Source of the DNA: Phycisphaerae bacterium
GTDB lineage: Bacteria; Planctomycetota; Phycisphaerae; JAJVII01
NCBI GenBank assembly: GCA_022072085.1
Contig: JAJVII010000033.1
Coordinates: 1 to 64,000, forward strand
DNA length: 64,000 nt
Reading direction: 5' to 3'
The translations under genes were made by a program, and so were the position numbers. Every line of letters starts with the position of its first letter. Position 1 is the first letter of the stretch. Shown piece after piece: positions 50,895 through 58,297 of the stretch. The notes beneath the pieces are model-generated. The model did not search any database, had not been told where the DNA came from, and was given only the letters and a program-made list of their open reading frames with translations.

Positions 50895-52097
50895 ATGGAC
50901 CGCAAGCTGATGCTCGAACGCGCCCGACTGGCCGCCCGCTGGGCCATCGCCAACCAGGCCCGCACCCGGCATTCCGCCGACCGCGGCCGCTACCTCCGCT
51001 CCTTCGACCGCGAGACCGGCGCCCAGCAGTTGGCCAGCAACTGGCTGCTGGGCGTTCAGATCAAGGCCCTGCTCGCCCTGCACGAGGCGACCGGGGACGA
51101 CGAGTGTCTGGCCAGTTGCCGCCTGGCAGCCGCCTATCTCAAGACGCTTCAGCAAATGGACGCCCGGCAGCCGGCCGCCTACGGCTACGTCGTCGAGGTC
51201 ACCCCGCAGGACTCCTCGGGCCACCCGCGCGACGCCCTGACCGCCGCGTGGGCGATGCTCCTGCTGCACCGCGCCGTCGGCGACGAGGAACTGCTCGACC
51301 GGGCGCTGCTGTTCGCCGAGTGGTTCGTCCGCTTCGGCATGGACAACGAATACCCCTACTGGACGGTCTGGATGGACCCGGCCAGGAAACCCCTGCGGCT
51401 TCGCGGCAGCTTTCATGGCGGATCGCCGGCGTTCTTCAGCGACCTGTTCGACCTGACCGGACAGGCCCGCTGGCTCGACGTTGCCCGCCGCATCGCAGAC
51501 TTCCACATGACCCGGCTGCTCAAGGCCGACGGCTCGCTGCGGATTGTCGTCATGCCGGACACCGACGAGGACATCACCGGAACCGCCAGACCGATCCCCG
51601 ACTACGCGCCCGATTTGGCCTGGGAGCACATGCACAAGTTCAACGACGACTTCACCGCCCTGGCGATGATGCGGCTGGGCGAACTGACCGGCGAGGCGAA
51701 GTACACCGAGGCCGGCCTGCGATTCAGCCGACACTTGCTGGCCAGCCAGCAGGCCGACGGCGGCTTCGGCGATCCGCAGGTGCCCAGCGCCTCGGGCGTC
51801 GGCGCCCTGACGCTGGCCCGGGCGGCCCAGGTCGACCCGGCCAACGCCGCCGCCTATGACGCCGGCGTCGAGAAGGCCGTCGCCCACATCCTGGGCCTCC
51901 AGGAAACCCGGAGCGACGATCCGCGGCTGCTTGGCGGGTTCTACGGCCAGTGCGACTCAGCCGACGGCGCCGACTGGCGGACGCAATACGGCCGCCGCAC
52001 GACCATCCACCTGCGAACGCACGCCTACAGCAGTAGCGCCCTGGCCATGCTTGCGGGCAGATGCAGGCGGACCTACTACAACGTCGCCTGCGGGTGA
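50895..52097 (+). CDS. (alpha/alpha)-barrel protein, glycoside-hydrolase/epimerase-like
   Basis: 400 aa, no signal peptide. Repeated helical hairpins (LGVQIKALLALHEATGDDE, TAAWAMLLLHRAVGDEELLD, FFSDLFDLTGQARWLDVARR, ALAMMRLGELTGEAKYTEAG) are typical of six-hairpin barrels such as AGE epimerases and GH88/GH105. Conserved Trp/His/Asp in the inner helices (YPYWTVWMDPAR, DLAWEHMHKFNDDFTA) fit a sugar-binding site. The enzyme type cannot be fixed. Confidence 0.7.
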   Translation: MDRKLMLERARLAARWAIANQARTRHSADRGRYLRSFDRETGAQQLASNWLLGVQIKALLALHEATGDDECLASCRLAAAYLKTLQQMDARQPAAYGYVVEVTPQDSSGHPRDALTAAWAMLLLHRAVGDEELLDRALLFAEWFVRFGMDNEYPYWTVWMDPARKPLRLRGSFHGGSPAFFSDLFDLTGQARWLDVARRIADFHMTRLLKADGSLRIVVMPDTDEDITGTARPIPDYAPDLAWEHMHKFNDDFTALAMMRLGELTGEAKYTEAGLRFSRHLLASQQADGGFGDPQVPSASGVGALTLARAAQVDPANAAAYDAGVEKAVAHILGLQETRSDDPRLLGGFYGQCDSADGADWRTQYGRRTTIHLRTHAYSSSALAMLAGRCRRTYYNVACG

Positions 52098-52110
52098 TGA
52101 GAGGGACGGC

Positions 52111-52491
52111 CTACGACCTGCGGGTCGCCAGCCACGACCAGAGGAACAGCAGCGCGAACAGCGCGTCGCAGACCGCGAAGGGTTTCCACATCGCCGGCAG
52201 CGGGCCAGCCGACCAGTGGTAGAAGACCACGCCGCAGTAGCTCAGTTTCAGCCCCACGCCCGCCAGCATCAGGTTGCGGTTGGCCTCGGGCCGCACCGCC
52301 ACCGCGAAGAACATCACCGCGAACACGACCAGCAGGGCCGCGGGGAACTGCACGTAGCCCCAGTGATTCGGCGGCGTGACGCCGAAACGGTCGAACAGCG
52401 CCGGCCCAGCCAGAAGAAACGCCGCCCCAAGCAGCCCGTCATACAGACCGGCTGCCAGCCAGAGCCATCGCACGAACGTGATTCGTTTCAT
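52111..52491 (-). CDS. Small four-helix membrane protein, unknown function
   Basis: 126 aa from the ATG at 52491, overlapping the radical SAM stop by 4 nt. Hydrophobic segments: WLWLAAGLYDGLLGAAFLLA, FPAALLVVFAVMFFAVAVRP, LMLAGVGLKLSYCGVVFYHW, FAVCDALFALLFLWSWLATR. Translationally coupled to the radical SAM gene, so it probably works with it. Not homologous by eye to the other membrane protein of the trio. Confidence 0.65.
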   Translation of the reverse strand: MKRITFVRWLWLAAGLYDGLLGAAFLLAGPALFDRFGVTPPNHWGYVQFPAALLVVFAVMFFAVAVRPEANRNLMLAGVGLKLSYCGVVFYHWSAGPLPAMWKPFAVCDALFALLFLWSWLATRRS

Positions 52492-53819
52492 GCCTGCATC
52501 TCCGGTTGAACGCGGGACGGCCTGAAGTACTTCCGCTCGAACGTCCTCCGCCGCCACTCGGTCTGCTCGCGGCTGTAGAGCCGCACGACCAGGTCGCGGA
52601 ACCGCGCCGCCAGTTCCTCCGCCGGCATGCCTTTCGGCTGGTAGGCCACATCGAACAGGGTGCACTTCTTCCACGGCCGCTCGTCCGGCAGTCGCCCCTC
52701 GTCCCGCAGCCGGGCATGCAGCGGCGTGCCCGGGAACGGCGTCTGGAGCGTCACCTGCACGTCGAACAACTCCAACTCGGCAGCGTAGTCGAACACCCGA
52801 TCGAATGTCTCGGGGCCCTGCCCGTCCAGGCCCAGGATGAAGCAGCCGTTCACCCGGATGCCGTGCGACTGAATGTTCCGCACCGCCTCATGATACCCCG
52901 GCACCCGTCTGCGCTTCCAGTCGCTGTGCAATTCCAGACCCGCCAGGTCGCTGGCACAGGGGCTCTCCAACCCGATCAGCACCTCGACACAGCCGGCGTC
53001 GGCCAGCAACTCGAGCAGTTTGTCGTCCTGCCCCACCGACACGTCCGTCTCGGTGAACCAGCGAATGCGCCGGTCGGCCAGCCGCGGCAGAAGCTCCTTC
53101 CAGTATCGCCGATCGACGAAGCTGTTGTCGTCGGCCAGCTCGATGAACGGCCGTCGCCACAACTCGCGGATGCGGTCGACCTCGGCCAGCACGCGGGCGG
53201 CCGGCTTCTGCCGGTACGTTTCCGACAGCAGCACCGAGCTGGCGCAGAACGTGCAGCGGAACGGACAGCCGCGCGACGTCTGCACGGTCAGTCGATTGTA
53301 GCGGCTGATGTCCAGCAACTCGTATGCGGGCATGGGACCGCTTGCCAGATCGAACGGCCGGCCGCCCGATCGGTAGAACGGCTTCAGCCGCCCGGCTTCC
53401 GCGTCGGCCAGCAGTTCCCACCAGACCGGTTCGCCGGCCCCGACGACCACGGCGTCGCAATGCGCCGACGCCTCATCCGGCTCAGCCGTCACGTGCAGTC
53501 CGCCGATCGCGACCGGCGTGCCGGTGGCGCAATAGCGGTCGGCCAGGGCGTAGGCCTCGTCGGCCTGGGCCGTGAAAGTCGAGATCGCCACCAGGTCGAA
53601 CGGCTCCAGTTGGCCGCTCAATTGCGTGACGTCCGGCACCTCGCGGTAAATGATCTCATGCTGCGGCGGCGTCATCCCCGCCAGCGTCAGCAGGCCCAGG
53701 CTCGGCAGCGAGGCGATCGCCTTGCTGCGTTCAACGAATCCCGGCAGCGTCAGGCCGACGCGCAGCAGTTCGGCGTCGCAGGCCCGGATGCCGCTCATGG
53801 CGATCAGTCCGATTCTCAT
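52488..53819 (-). CDS. B12-binding domain radical SAM protein
   Basis: 443 aa from the ATG at 53819. The N-terminal ~150 residues contain a cobalamin-binding-type Rossmann domain (LVAISTFTAQADEAYALADR, PVAIGGLHVTAEPDEASAHC), then the radical SAM domain with the iron-sulfur motif TSRGCPFRCTFCASSVL. ELADDNSFVDRRYWKELLPR and VEVLIGLESP continue the barrel, and the C-terminal tail ends KKCTLFDVAYQPKG. The class resembles HpnP/P-methylase-like or magnesium-protoporphyrin cyclase-like enzymes. It sits between two small membrane proteins in a coupled three-gene set, which suggests a lipid or membrane-anchored product. Confidence 0.87.
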   Translation of the reverse strand: MRIGLIAMSGIRACDAELLRVGLTLPGFVERSKAIASLPSLGLLTLAGMTPPQHEIIYREVPDVTQLSGQLEPFDLVAISTFTAQADEAYALADRYCATGTPVAIGGLHVTAEPDEASAHCDAVVVGAGEPVWWELLADAEAGRLKPFYRSGGRPFDLASGPMPAYELLDISRYNRLTVQTSRGCPFRCTFCASSVLLSETYRQKPAARVLAEVDRIRELWRRPFIELADDNSFVDRRYWKELLPRLADRRIRWFTETDVSVGQDDKLLELLADAGCVEVLIGLESPCASDLAGLELHSDWKRRRVPGYHEAVRNIQSHGIRVNGCFILGLDGQGPETFDRVFDYAAELELFDVQVTLQTPFPGTPLHARLRDEGRLPDERPWKKCTLFDVAYQPKGMPAEELAARFRDLVVRLYSREQTEWRRRTFERKYFRPSRVQPEMQA

Positions 53820-53835
53820 CGCGCCCTCCCCCGAG

Positions 53836-54222
53836 TCAGAAGCGTGCCAACAGCGGGACGACGAACGCCGCAACCCCTCCGACCAGCCCGATCACCGGGA
53901 TGAAGAACAGGTGCCGGAACGGTTCTCGCCACGCGGCCAGGAAGCAGTTGACCGGCATCGCCACGGCCCCGGCGATCAGCAGCACCGATGCCGCCGCCAG
54001 CCACCGGCCGCTCATGTGCAGTTGAATCGCCGTCAGCGCGAAGCCGAGGTTGAGAAGCCCCGTCCCCAGAAACGCGATGTGCCCCAGGCGCATCAGCCGG
54101 CGCCGCCAGCCGCCGTAGCCGCCCATCCATTGTTCGCGATGGAAGCCCAGTCCCAGCAACGCGCCGGTCAGCAGCCCAGTCAGCATCCAGCACCACGCGA
54201 ACTGGAGATTGGCATGCGCCAT
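53836..54222 (-). CDS. Small membrane protein upstream of the radical SAM gene
   Basis: 128 aa, ATG 54222 with GAGAGGGCGG upstream. Four predicted helices: FAWCWMLTGLLTGALLGLGF, LMRLGHIAFLGTGLLNLGFA, WLAAASVLLIAGAVAMPVNC and FFIPVIGLVGGVAAFVVPLL. It ends 17 nt before the radical SAM gene. Function unknown; the operon context is described there. Confidence 0.65.
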   Translation of the reverse strand: MAHANLQFAWCWMLTGLLTGALLGLGFHREQWMGGYGGWRRRLMRLGHIAFLGTGLLNLGFALTAIQLHMSGRWLAAASVLLIAGAVAMPVNCFLAAWREPFRHLFFIPVIGLVGGVAAFVVPLLARF

Positions 54223-54250
54223 GATCCGCCCTCTCGACCGCCCTCACTAT

Positions 54251-54278
54251 ATGTTAGCTTACGCTCACTATGGTGCAA
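54251..54278 (-). promoter_or_regulatory. Promoter and dyad of the radical SAM operon
   Basis: On the minus strand TTGCAC (54278-54273), a 16-nt spacer and TAACAT (54256-54251); start near 54244. The spacer contains an imperfect dyad GTGAGCGTAAGCTAAC and CTCACTAT occurs twice on the + strand (54243-54250, 54264-54271), a plausible operator. Confidence 0.4.
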
Positions 54279-54292
54279 GAGAGAAACTCCTC

Positions 54293-54670
54293 CTACATCG
54301 CCGCGAACAGGGCCGGCAGGACGCGGTTGAGCAGTTCCATCGCCCGCGTCAGCAGGTGGCCTTCAATTCGACCGGCCACGTAGTCCTCCACCAGCACCTG
54401 ATACTCCGCCGACCGCGTGAAGTCGCGGATCTGCTCGGGGTCCACCCGCAGCGGCGACGGCAGGGCGCTCATCGCCGGAAAGCGGTCGGCCAACCGCTGC
54501 CGCGCGGACCGCTCGATGTCGGCTGACTCGGCCGTTGCTTCCAGCGCCGCGGTGACGATCCGCGCCGTCGCCTTGCGGGCGAGTTGGACCATCTGGCCCG
54601 ACGCGGTTCCCGGGTCGGGCTGGGCAGCCGCCCGGTCGCTGTCACGATTGTTCGATTCGACCTGACTCAT
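54293..54670 (-). CDS. Small protein of unknown function
   Basis: 125 aa from the ATG at 54670, preceded by GAAGGGGAAC. The first 35 residues are polar and disordered (SNNRDSDRAAAQPDPG); the rest is helical (QMVQLARKATARIVTAALEA, FTRSAEYQVLVEDYVAGRIE, HLLTRAMELLNRVLPALF). No family recognised. It is the last gene of a short minus-strand run starting at 55917. Confidence 0.6.
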   Translation of the reverse strand: MSQVESNNRDSDRAAAQPDPGTASGQMVQLARKATARIVTAALEATAESADIERSARQRLADRFPAMSALPSPLRVDPEQIRDFTRSAEYQVLVEDYVAGRIEGHLLTRAMELLNRVLPALFAAM

Positions 54671-54738
54671 GGGTTCCCCTTCCGGAGTGTTTGGTGTGTG
54701 TCGGGTCTGACATGACGGGCTGGGCGACGAGGCCTCGC

Positions 54739-55266
54739 TCACGGCGCCGCCTTGGCGGCGGCCGACTGCGCCAGCAGGGCGTTGACCGCCAGTTCCCCCT
54801 GCCCAGCCAGCAACTGCTGCTGGAGCACGAGTCGGCGGACCATGTCGGCCATCTGACGCGACACCGCCAGGTCGCGATCGATGCGGGAGAACGCCTCCTC
54901 ATTGGCAGCCCGGCTGGCGTCGATCTCGGCCGACCGCTTGTCGTAGAGCGCCTTGGCTGCCAGCACGTCGTCGCGGCTCAGCGACGCCGCGGCGCCATCG
55001 CCGTCGCCGGGCAGTCGGCGAATGTCCGCCTCGAATGCCGCGTCCAGGGCGACCTGCTGCGCCGAGAGTTGCACGCGGGCTGCCTCGCGGATCGCAGTAT
55101 TCCCGGCTTGGGCGTCGGCCAGCGCGGTGTCAATGCCGGCCAGCAGCTTGAGGCTCGCCTCGGGCATCCGGCATCCGCCCACCAGGAGCGCCGCCGCCAG
55201 CATGCCGCCGACCTTCCACCACGCCGCGAAGCCGGCCCATCCGTCGATCTCCTGTCGCGTTACCAT
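54739..55266 (-). CDS. Small putative lipoprotein, mostly helical
   Basis: 175 aa from the ATG at 55266. An unusual N-terminus (MVTRQEIDGWAGFAAWWKVG) precedes a hydrophobic segment ending LLVGGCRMP, a lipobox with Cys about residue 32. The mature part is a long coiled helix (ALADAQAGNTAIREAARVQL, DKRSAEIDASRAANEEAFSR). It overlaps the HTH gene by 7 nt. No function can be assigned. Confidence 0.55.
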   Translation of the reverse strand: MVTRQEIDGWAGFAAWWKVGGMLAAALLVGGCRMPEASLKLLAGIDTALADAQAGNTAIREAARVQLSAQQVALDAAFEADIRRLPGDGDGAAASLSRDDVLAAKALYDKRSAEIDASRAANEEAFSRIDRDLAVSRQMADMVRRLVLQQQLLAGQGELAVNALLAQSAAAKAAP

Positions 55267-55613
55267 TCCGCTTCCTCCTCCGCCGTCGGCGGAATCATGT
55301 CGGTGATGGGGTCCTGACGCCTTCGGTCTGGCTGTCGCCGCGTGTCCTGAGTCGGCGGCGGCTCGGCCCACCGGCTGCAACGCTCGATGAACTCCTCGAC
55401 GTGGCGGCGAAGGAATGTCATTCGGGATCTGGGCCCGGGCCCGGACCGCAGACACCTCAGCCGACCCTTGCGGACGAGCAGCCGCAACGCCTCCCGCGGG
55501 GCCTTCGGGGCCCGCCGGGCCAGGCCGAGCAGTGCGATCACCTCGGCGGCAGAGAGAATCTCGCTCTGGGGTTCCCGCGGCTTCCAAGGGGATTCCGAAC
55601 GCGTTTCAGACAT
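55260..55613 (-). CDS. Small DNA-binding (HTH) protein
   Basis: 117 aa. ILSAAEVIALLGLARRAPKA then PREALRLLVRKGRLRCLRSG is like the helix-turn-helix of excisionase/MerR-type small regulators; MTFLRRHVEEFIERCS is the following helix. The C-terminal 35 residues are polar. It overlaps both neighbours by several bases. It could control the palindrome at the promoter upstream. Confidence 0.55.
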   Translation of the reverse strand: MSETRSESPWKPREPQSEILSAAEVIALLGLARRAPKAPREALRLLVRKGRLRCLRSGPGPRSRMTFLRRHVEEFIERCSRWAEPPPTQDTRRQPDRRRQDPITDMIPPTAEEEAEW

Positions 55614-55917
55614 GGTGCGCTCCCCTCCTCGCCGCCCGCCCGGCCGCCCGCGCCATCCAGTTCCGCTCCAGCCGCCGCACCGCCCGCGCGAGCGGCGTCC
55701 ACCGCCCGGTCCGTTCCCCCAGGTTCCAGGCCGCCGCGACGCAATCCCCCTCGGCCAGCAGCCCAGGCCGGTCGGCCGGCGACTTCAAGAGGTCGAACAT
55801 GCCTGGGCCCAACCGCGAGTGAATGCGCGTAAAGCACTCGCTCACAATGCCTTCCAAATCACGTGACAGACCGGACTTGGCGACTGGTCGGAACCGGTGA
55901 TTTGAGTTGCAGATCAT
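55606..55917 (-). CDS. Small hypothetical protein
   Basis: 103 aa from the ATG at 55917 (ATG 55944 is possible but has no ribosome-binding site and lies 10 nt from the predicted transcription start). Arg- and Ala-rich, with ILSRLGP-like helices: IVSECFTRIHSRLGPGMFDL, WTPLARAVRRLERNWMARAA. No family recognised; coding status rests on its position behind a strong promoter. Confidence 0.45.
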   Translation of the reverse strand: MICNSNHRFRPVAKSGLSRDLEGIVSECFTRIHSRLGPGMFDLLKSPADRPGLLAEGDCVAAAWNLGERTGRWTPLARAVRRLERNWMARAAGRAARRGAHHV

Positions 55918-55960
55918 GGATGGCCCCGTTAGGATACCAAACATAATACGAACACCAGAC

Positions 55961-55997
55961 AGTATATCATTCCAAATATTCTAGTCAAAAGATTTTG
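55961..55997 (-). promoter_or_regulatory. Near-consensus promoter with overlapping palindrome
   Basis: On the minus strand TTGACT (55988-55983), a 16-nt spacer and TATACT (55966-55961), the best sigma-70 match in the window. The palindrome CAAAAGATTTTG (55986-55997) overlaps the -35, as an operator would. The region is AT-rich, in strong contrast to its surroundings. Confidence 0.65.
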
Positions 55998-56209
55998 AAT
56001 ATGAAATATCCAGGCCGCGCAAGTCCCTGCCCTGGCCAACTCTTGCGTTCAACCACTCTTCGGAATAGCACCCGTGCCGGTCAGGCCTGGAGCGGCTCCC
56101 TGCCCTTCGGGGCGCAGCGCGACTCGATCGACGCAACTTGGCGGGTCGTCTGGACCAACAGTGTGGGGGCCGCGGAGCGGCGGGATGAACGATGCGGCCG
56201 GCGCGGCCG

Positions 56210-57145
56210 TCAGCGGATCAGGACGATCACCCAGATGGCCAGACCGACGACGGCCGTTACGCCGCCGACAACGCCCAGGATGTTCTTGGCCAGCGCAGGC
56301 ACCCCGCGGAACGGCCAATCGGCGAGCGTCATCGTCCGGATGGCCGCCGGCCTCCAGGCAAGCCCCCATCGCCGGGCTTTCCGCGGCGTGGACTCTCCCT
56401 CGGGCAGGTCCGCGGCATCGAGCAGCGACGCAACGTCCTCGTCAATATCCTGAGCGATCGGCGAAGTCTCGGCCGCGGCCTGGCAGACTGGCGCAGCCAC
56501 CGGCACGGGCGGACTCTCGCGAGTTGGCCGGGCGGCCTCCCTCGGCGGGGCCTCCTTCGGGGCGACCGACGCGGGCGTAGCGACCGCCTCGGACAAAGTC
56601 CGGTCGGCCTGTCGGTCTTCGACCCGACCAGCCGCCGCGGCAGACGATTCGAGTTCGGCTTCCAGGTCCGTTGGGAACTCGTCGGCCGGCGCGGGCGCCG
56701 GCTCGGCTGCGACTTGCTCGAACGAATGCGGCGAAGACGGCCGCCCGGCTTCGGCGGGCATCGCTGCGGGCGCAGCCGGCGTCGGATCGGCCAACGCAGG
56801 AATGCCCGCGGCCTCCTCGGCCATGATCCGCGAAACGTCCTCCTGGCTCAGGAAGTCGCCGTCGAGGTCGAATTCCGCCTCGTCCAGCGATTCCTGGATG
56901 GTCTCCTCGGCATGCCGAGCCAGTTCATCGTCGAGTTCGGCCAACTCGGTCTGCGCCGCCGCCTTGTCGGCCGTCGGCGTCCGGGCGGCCTCCAGCTCGC
57001 GAGTGACTTCCTGGCCGACCAGGTCGTCCAGTTCGGCGGACTCCAGGATTTCGTCGATGTCGCCGACGTCGTCATGGATCGCTTCGGCGCCGTCGCCCGG
57101 CTGAGGGCCTTTCGGATTGTCCCGCTGTTGGCGTGGCATGGCCAT
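56210..57145 (-). CDS. Acidic protein with C-terminal membrane anchor
   Basis: 311 aa from ATG 57145 (57139 also possible). The body is Glu/Asp/Ala-rich and likely disordered or coiled (DDVGDIDEILESAELDDLVG, TELAELDDELARHAEETIQE, EEAGIPALADPTPAAP). It ends in one transmembrane helix, ALAKNILGVVGGVTAVVGLA then IWVIVLIR. The 292-nt gap before it (55918-56209) holds the promoter noted separately and otherwise nothing I recognise. Function unknown. Confidence 0.6.
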   Translation of the reverse strand: MAMPRQQRDNPKGPQPGDGAEAIHDDVGDIDEILESAELDDLVGQEVTRELEAARTPTADKAAAQTELAELDDELARHAEETIQESLDEAEFDLDGDFLSQEDVSRIMAEEAAGIPALADPTPAAPAAMPAEAGRPSSPHSFEQVAAEPAPAPADEFPTDLEAELESSAAAAGRVEDRQADRTLSEAVATPASVAPKEAPPREAARPTRESPPVPVAAPVCQAAAETSPIAQDIDEDVASLLDAADLPEGESTPRKARRWGLAWRPAAIRTMTLADWPFRGVPALAKNILGVVGGVTAVVGLAIWVIVLIR

Positions 57146-57268
57146 TGGTTCCGTCTGGGTCTCAAGTAGAAGTATCGGCCTGTCGGGGCGGCCTGCTTGA
57201 CCTCGATGCGCCGGGCCGGCCGGGTTTTCGCTTGCCCCGCCTGACTCCGACGTGCAAGATGCACCGCC

Positions 57269-57733
57269 ATGAGCCCGCCGCCGACATCCAGCGATCTCGA
57301 AGCTTTCCTGCATCGCCTGTCGATCGTGACGGCGGTCATCGGCGTGCTGCTGCTCGGGAGCGGCGTAGTCCTCGCCTCGTACATCTATCGCCTGACCGGC
57401 AGCGACCCCGGCGGGCGCAGCCTGATCGAGTTCTACCTGCTGCTGTTCTCGCTGCCGGGCTTACTTCTGGCCGCCGCCAGCCGACCGATCTGGACCGGCC
57501 GGCGGCGGGGCCTGTGGGTCGGCCAGGTCGTCGGCGGGTTCCTGGTGACCGTCTACGGCATGATGGCCTACCATACGCTCCGGGCCAGGGACTTCCACGC
57601 CAACCCGCTGTCAACCCTGTGGCTGGGCCTGGCGGCGACGATGATCGTGCTGGTGGTCTACCTGATCCGCGGCGGATGGACAGCCAACCGCCTGCGGCGC
57701 ACGAACCGGCCGGGACGCTCGGCCAGGCGCTGA
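57269..57733 (+). CDS. Four-helix membrane protein, unknown function
   Basis: 154 aa. Helices: TAVIGVLLLGSGVVLASYIY, FYLLLFSLPGLLLAAASRPI, WVGQVVGGFLVTVYGMMAYH, LWLGLAATMIVLVVYLIRGG. Arg-rich C-terminus. It is followed 24 nt later by another small membrane gene on the same strand. Confidence 0.6.
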   Translation: MSPPPTSSDLEAFLHRLSIVTAVIGVLLLGSGVVLASYIYRLTGSDPGGRSLIEFYLLLFSLPGLLLAAASRPIWTGRRRGLWVGQVVGGFLVTVYGMMAYHTLRARDFHANPLSTLWLGLAATMIVLVVYLIRGGWTANRLRRTNRPGRSARR

Positions 57734-57757
57734 ACGACCGGCCCGCGGGACGCACAC

Positions 57758-58288
57758 GTGAGCAAGCCAAGTTACGATCCGCACGCCGCCGAAGCGGCCG
57801 CCAACCCCCGGGCCTTCGCCCAGGGCGTGGGGCGCGTCTGCCAGGTCTGGGGGGTTCTGCTGGTCATGGTCATGTGCTGCGCGTGGTCGGCGTCGTCGGA
57901 GATTCTCGAGCGAACGAAGCTGAACGAGCAGATCGTCACCGGCGCCGCCATCGTCGCCCCGCTGGCGCTGGGGTTCGGGTTCATGGCCGTCGGCGTCGGG
58001 CTCGTGGGGCATCGGATCAGCGCGGCCTGGGGGGCGATGGGCTTCGCCATCGTGCAACTCGGCATGTGGGTCGCGATCCTGGTCGCGCGGATCGTCGAGG
58101 CGCCGACGCCGATGGGCCTGGCCGTGGCGATCCTTTTCACGCTGCTCTCGCTGGCAATCCTGGCGCTGTCGATCGGCGCGGTGCGGAACCTGCGAGCCAA
58201 TCCGCCGCCGCCTGAGTTGTTCGAGATTCCCCCCGACTTCCAGGAGCCGCATTCCTACCTCGACCCCAAGCGGCCCGGCGACAAGTGA
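57758..58288 (+). CDS. Membrane protein, unknown function
   Basis: 176 aa, GTG start. Four predicted helices between residues ~25 and 145 (VWGVLLVMVMCCAWSASSEI, AIVAPLALGFGFMAVGVGLV, AWGAMGFAIVQLGMWVAILV, GLAVAILFTLLSLAILALSI) and a polar C-tail with ELFEIPPDFQEPHSYLDPK. Likely a pair with the preceding protein. Confidence 0.6.
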   Translation: MSKPSYDPHAAEAAANPRAFAQGVGRVCQVWGVLLVMVMCCAWSASSEILERTKLNEQIVTGAAIVAPLALGFGFMAVGVGLVGHRISAAWGAMGFAIVQLGMWVAILVARIVEAPTPMGLAVAILFTLLSLAILALSIGAVRNLRANPPPPELFEIPPDFQEPHSYLDPKRPGDK

Positions 58289-58297
58289 CCGCCGCCG

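Noticed and set aside
54293-55917. A prophage
   Set aside because: No integrase, terminase, capsid or lysis gene and no att repeats are visible; kept only as a possible remnant in the findings.
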